Assembly (NCBI GenBank): GCA_027943335.1
Contig: BSBK01001304.1
Coordinates: forward strand, 871,001-935,000
DNA: 64,000 nt
Source of the DNA: Chamaecyparis obtusa
Lineage: Eukaryota; Streptophyta; Pinopsida; Cupressales; Cupressaceae
Direction: 5' to 3'
Below the pieces are notes generated by a model that saw only the letters and a program-made list of their open reading frames with translations, was not told the origin of the DNA and did no database searches. How positions within the stretch are numbered: the stretch's first letter is position 1; every line of letters starts with the position of its first letter. Positions 59,610 through 64,000 of this stretch are shown here, piece after piece. A program made the translations under genes and the position numbers.

Positions 59610-62130
59610 TATTAGCACATGCAAAAAATTTCATGGCTCTAGCCCTTTACCCTTGGGCTCTACAGTTATTTTTAGGTCTCTGCCTTTAGCCCTGGTTCAA
59701 ATTTTTGAAAATATAGCCGTTGCATACAAAAAACCTTTGAAAAGTCCTAGCCCTTTTCTAATTTCATGTTACCTTTTTAGGTCACGTAAACACTTTTAAA
59801 TGCAGATGATTTATATTTTGGTCGGCCCCAATGTTAACTTTTCCTAAGTTTCTATCCCCAAAGAATTTAATGTTTTTCCTATACTCCCCTGAGCCTGATA
59901 TTTTCCTTAAATCCTAAGTCTCAGCATTTAATTTTTCCTATGTTTTAGCTTAATACTTTCCTGGGCCCCTCTTTGACACCATCTCCATCTAACAGCTGTT
60001 GCTAAAGGGCAAGGGTTTTGTTAGAGGTATGTGAAGCTGCGCCCACCATTGATTCATTTTCATGATGTAGCCTTTCTTTTTGAGTAGGTCCACTGCCAGG
60101 TGTGTTGACTAGGTAGTATCTCATTGGTCCATAGGAGTATGAAGTGGAGTGTTGTCAGTGGGACCTAGTTCCCGAGCTTGTCAGAGGGTCTTGATCTTGT
60201 TAGTGAATCAATGAATGGTGTATGATCTCATCAAGTGTGTCAAAGGCTTAAGATCTTGTGAGGGCTGTTGATTTTGTTTTGTGTCAAAGGCTTGTCAGAG
60301 ATGGGAGGAGATTCTTCATCTAATAGTGGGTGTGTAATCTGATAGAATCTCGGATGGGTATGTGAACTTTAGATAGCCGTAGATCTTCCTGGGGAAGGCT
60401 TAGTAGTTCTGATAAATGTTTTGGCAGTCTGAAATATTTATGAAGGCTTCACTCATTCATGTGAAATAGAGGCAGTTCTCTAAGTGTTTTAGCGGTTCAG
60501 AGAACAAGCATTCACAGAATCGCTAAACTTTCTGGCAGATAGATAAAGTGTTTCGTGAATTGGTGATAACCTTTTGTTGCTAGTTCGCTAAATGTGGGAC
60601 CGAGGTTAATGTTTTCCTATGGTCTCCAAGTCACAAAGTTAAAAGGTGGGTTAAGATTTCTTTTTGCGAATTGGAAATGCATTGTCGGAGGGTCGCTAGA
60701 GGGTAAACCCAGGGTGGCAATTGAGTTAAGATCATAAAAGATCGCAAAAGGGAGAGATCTAATTGTCATGACTTAAGGTTCATCTAATTTTAAATGTTGA
60801 CCACTGATTTGTTGTTAAAGCCATAAAATGACTATTGAAGTTTAAATTCAAATTTGCTGAGGGTTTTAGGTGATAGAAGGTACCAAAATTTATGGTTTTA
60901 ATGGCCAGTTTCGATTGATTTGGTAGCACTGGTTGTTGCAAACTGGTCTGAGGGTCCCTATGGTAGGTGGCATGATGTTTTTATACTAAGAGAAGTATGG
61001 TTTTATGCTTGAGATATGTTTGCAGGTGGTGGATTTGACTAGTTTTCAGGGAAACTCCTTGTTATTTTGTACTATTCTCATGGATTTTGATGATTGCAGA
61101 TCCGTTTGAGATTCATTTTCTCTAGGTTGCTTGTGTTTCTTCCCCTACAATAAATTCTGATGTAGTTTTTGGTTGGTTGAGTTGTTGAAACCCTAACTCT
61201 AGTCACCCGAAGCTTGATGCATAATTTTTGAGGATTCTAAGGTGACTAGGGGTATAAGAAGTATGATGTTTTATTTTGAAAGGGTTCTAATCTTGATTAG
61301 TTCTAGGGAGTTGTAGCAGGCAGTATCATATTGTATTAGATTGAATAGAATTTCCTTGTAGTCTTTTGCAGGTTATTTAAGTGGTTTTCTCTCTTCGCTA
61401 CTTTAAACATGTACATGATTCATTATACTTAATACAATTATTTCAAGCTTTCAAGTCTCTCCTTGGTGTGAATCTTGTGAATTCTATATTTTCTGATCTA
61501 TTGCATAGGATTACCTTTGTATATGTTCTAGTTTTTAGTTCTTGATCTAGGATCAAGTGACATATACTTTGGATAGGACATAGATTCACTTTCATTTGTC
61601 TATAGAAGGATGTTATAAGTAGTGGATGGGCTGGAATTTTTGTATTTATGGCTATAAGTCTTAGACAGTAGTTGGTTCATGTTCAATGTCTATATTTGAG
61701 ATTTGCCCAATGGATAATGGCACTGATCAGGGATTAGTATATTCAATTGAGTTCAATGCTTGATTGGCTCTTGTTTAATTCTTTCCATCTTCATATATCA
61801 ACACCTTTTCAAGTTTTAATTGTATTTGGTTGATAGTAGTAACACCCTATAATAATGGAGAGTCAATGAATGTGAGGTTAGCATTTAGCACTTTCTTACT
61901 ATTCAATCTATTGTTTGGACCTAGTCTTTGGTGTGTGAAGTATAGTTTTCATTGGGTTAGGTGCACCAGCCTTGGTTTTGTAGAGCCAGAAGTGAAGAGG
62001 GCAGTCTTGTCCCTATAGTTGGTCGAGTTACCCTAAGATCCTTATCCATTTTGGAACTAACCAATCCTAAAATCAACATGAGGGTATATTGGTAGCCTGA
62101 GAGCATAAGCATCCATTTTGAACACCAACA
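59610..62130 (+). mobile_element. 3' LTR of element C (2521 bp)
   Basis: Starts TATTAGCACATGC (G to A at position 2 relative to the 5' LTR) and ends GAACACCAACA, followed by TSD AAGTC. It serves as the uninterrupted copy that proves the D insertion in the 5' LTR. Confidence 0.92.
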
Positions 62131-62244
62131 AAGTCAAAGATATCAATTTCTCAAGAAAACATGGTAGAAAAGAACTGGAAATAGGTGGAGTGATAAGAAG
62201 AAGAGGGGGAAAGCTAGATCTAGCCAAAAACACACTCAAGGCAC

Positions 62245-62870
<626 letters not shown>

Positions 62871-63298
62871 TCAACTCTTTGCTTGGATCAGACTTGTTCT
62901 CATAATACTGCTTCCTTCCATCTCTATTTTTAGTATATTTCTGCATTTCTTGACATTATGGACTAAGGTCTTGAGGTTTTTGACCTCAAGGTCAAAGTCA
63001 ACCTTAAGGGTCAAAGTCAACCTTGACTCTGACCTAGGTTAGGGTTGACCTTGAATCTGACCTGGGGTAGAGTTGAGCTCATCCTTGAACTATTATTTGG
63101 CAGAATGGAGCTTGTCCATGATTTTTGAGTGTTGGGTTTCAGAGACATTTGCTTTCCCACCTCTAGGTCAGCCATTTCAAGTTTTGGAATGGTAAATCCT
63201 TAAATTGCATTTAATGTGGGTCCATTTCTAGGTGTTAAGTTTAATTGGGATTTAATTCTCCAATGTCAGCCTTCTCTAGAGGTTTGTGCCCTAGTTCA

Positions 63299-63308
63299 CT
63301 ATAAAAGG
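63299..63308 (+). promoter_or_regulatory. TATA box of the plus-oriented A-family LTR
   Basis: CTATAAAAGG lies about 515 bases into the LTR and is followed by a pyrimidine-rich CTTCCTCTCTCATTTTCACA stretch, a common layout for a plant LTR transcription start. The same site is kept in the A 5' LTR and altered in the 3' LTR. Confidence 0.65.
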
Positions 63309-64000
63309 AGGCCTTCCTCTCTCATTTTCACATCTCATCTCAAGCAATTGCAATCCATTATTCACTAAGAAAGTTTGTGATCAAGAGCTCTCAAGGAGAT
63401 ATTTGCAAGCCATCAAGTTTCCTATCAAGGAAAAGCTTTCAAGAAACCATCCATTTAAGTCCTCTTCTCCATTTAAGTTTTCCATTGAAGATCAAGGATT
63501 CAAGCATTCAAACCTTTGGAGGGATTTGGTTCAAGCATGCAAGAATCATCATTCAAACCCTAGATCTAGCCATCATGATGGTGTGATCTTCCTTCAAGAT
63601 CCTTTGTTCATCTTCTTGATCCATTCATTCTTCTGTTAAGGTGGATTCCAAGCATACAAGCATGGATGTCTTTTATTTACTTTCATGGTTTTGATTTACA
63701 TTTTCCATTGTTGTGTTCAAGATTTCATATGAATACATTTGTATACATTTGAAATACAATTACATATCTATTGAATTTCATAGCTTCATTATTAGATCTA
63801 TTTCTACTACTTTCTAGAATTCTCCATTTCAATTTCAATATTAAGGTTGATTCCAAACCTAGGTTTGACCAACGCAAACCCTTCAAACAAACAACAAAAA
63901 CCATCTTATTCTTGCAAGTGTAGGTGATGAACTTCGGATCTAAGATTGGATTTGGATACCCTTTTCGGTGAGCTTCTAAGATCTATGAACAAAGTGAAAG

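Larger units (their letters stand above)
45265..62135 (+). mobile_element. Ty3/gypsy element C (45270-62130) with TSD AAGTC
   Basis: Full-length but inactive element. Its LTRs are 45270-47386 plus 52174-52577 (2521 bp once D and its TSD copy are removed) and 59610-62130 (2521 bp). TSD AAGTC stands at 45265-45269 and 62131-62135. The uninterrupted site can be seen in A's other LTR, where CATCCTTAACCTTGCGGTC runs directly into AAGGATCTCAATTTCT (about 13575-13612). The internal region (52578-59609, 7.0 kb) has gag, PR, RNase H, RT, RNase H and INT. About 20 differences occur in the first 230 bases of the two LTRs, nearly all transitions. The stretch before the 3' LTR is not purine-rich, so no PPT is called. 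Confidence 0.92.

Overview
The window looks like intergenic DNA from a seed plant with a large, repeat-filled genome. A gymnosperm is plausible, but nothing in the sequence proves it. No intact host protein gene, rRNA or tRNA was found. Almost everything that can be named is a transposable element: Ty3/gypsy and Ty1/copia LTR elements, solo LTRs, a LINE fragment and a small terminal-inverted-repeat element. All carry stop codons, frameshifts or missing domains. Coordinates of element ends come from matching LTRs, TG...CA ends and target-site duplications (TSDs) read directly from the sequence.

Region 1-12169 is old, AT-rich sequence. It holds a telobox palindrome (760-800), a run of tandem small palindromes (1418-1525), a diverged relative of the long LTR 'D' (about 2880-4560), a decayed unknown ORF pair (5527-6153) between two copia-like LTR ends, and two copies of a roughly 1-kb TIR element 'X' (8764-9757 and 10597-11598).

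Region 12170-62321 can be read as one nested complex about 50 kb long. The outermost element, 'A', lies on the minus strand. Its 3' LTR is at 12170-13782 (1613 bp) and its 5' LTR is at 43851-45269 plus 62136-62321 (1605 bp). It has a PBS-like site, a decayed gag-protease region and a PPT-like site, but no RT or integrase. Inside A sits plus-strand element 'B' (14452 to about 40045), a large element with a tRNA-Lys-like PBS, a PPT, no pol genes and a decayed Ser-rich ORF. B's 5' LTR was split by a 1900-bp solo LTR 'E' (TSD TGGAG). B's ORF was split by a 6654-bp copia element 'F' (TSD AGAAG) that keeps gag and protease only. The 3' end of B is tandemly duplicated. A duplicated RING-finger pseudogene with a 199-bp repeat in front of it, and a duplicated LINE 3' fragment, also lie between B's LTRs.

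A's 5' LTR is split by gypsy element 'C' (45270-62130, TSD AAGTC), which has two LTRs of 2521 bp each. C carries gag, protease, an RNase H, RT, a second RNase H and integrase, in that order. The RNase H before RT and a decayed tRNA-Arg-like PBS point to the Tat/Ogre side of Ty3/gypsy. Its reading frame is broken by 18 in-frame stops (15 TAG, 3 TAA, no TGA) and two frameshifts. C's own 5' LTR is split by a 4782-bp solo LTR 'D' (TSD ACTGA).

Region 62322-64000 is a long compound microsatellite followed by a second A-family LTR in the opposite direction. The two A-family LTRs therefore face each other across the microsatellite. Implied order of insertion: A, then B and C into A, then E and F into B and D into C.
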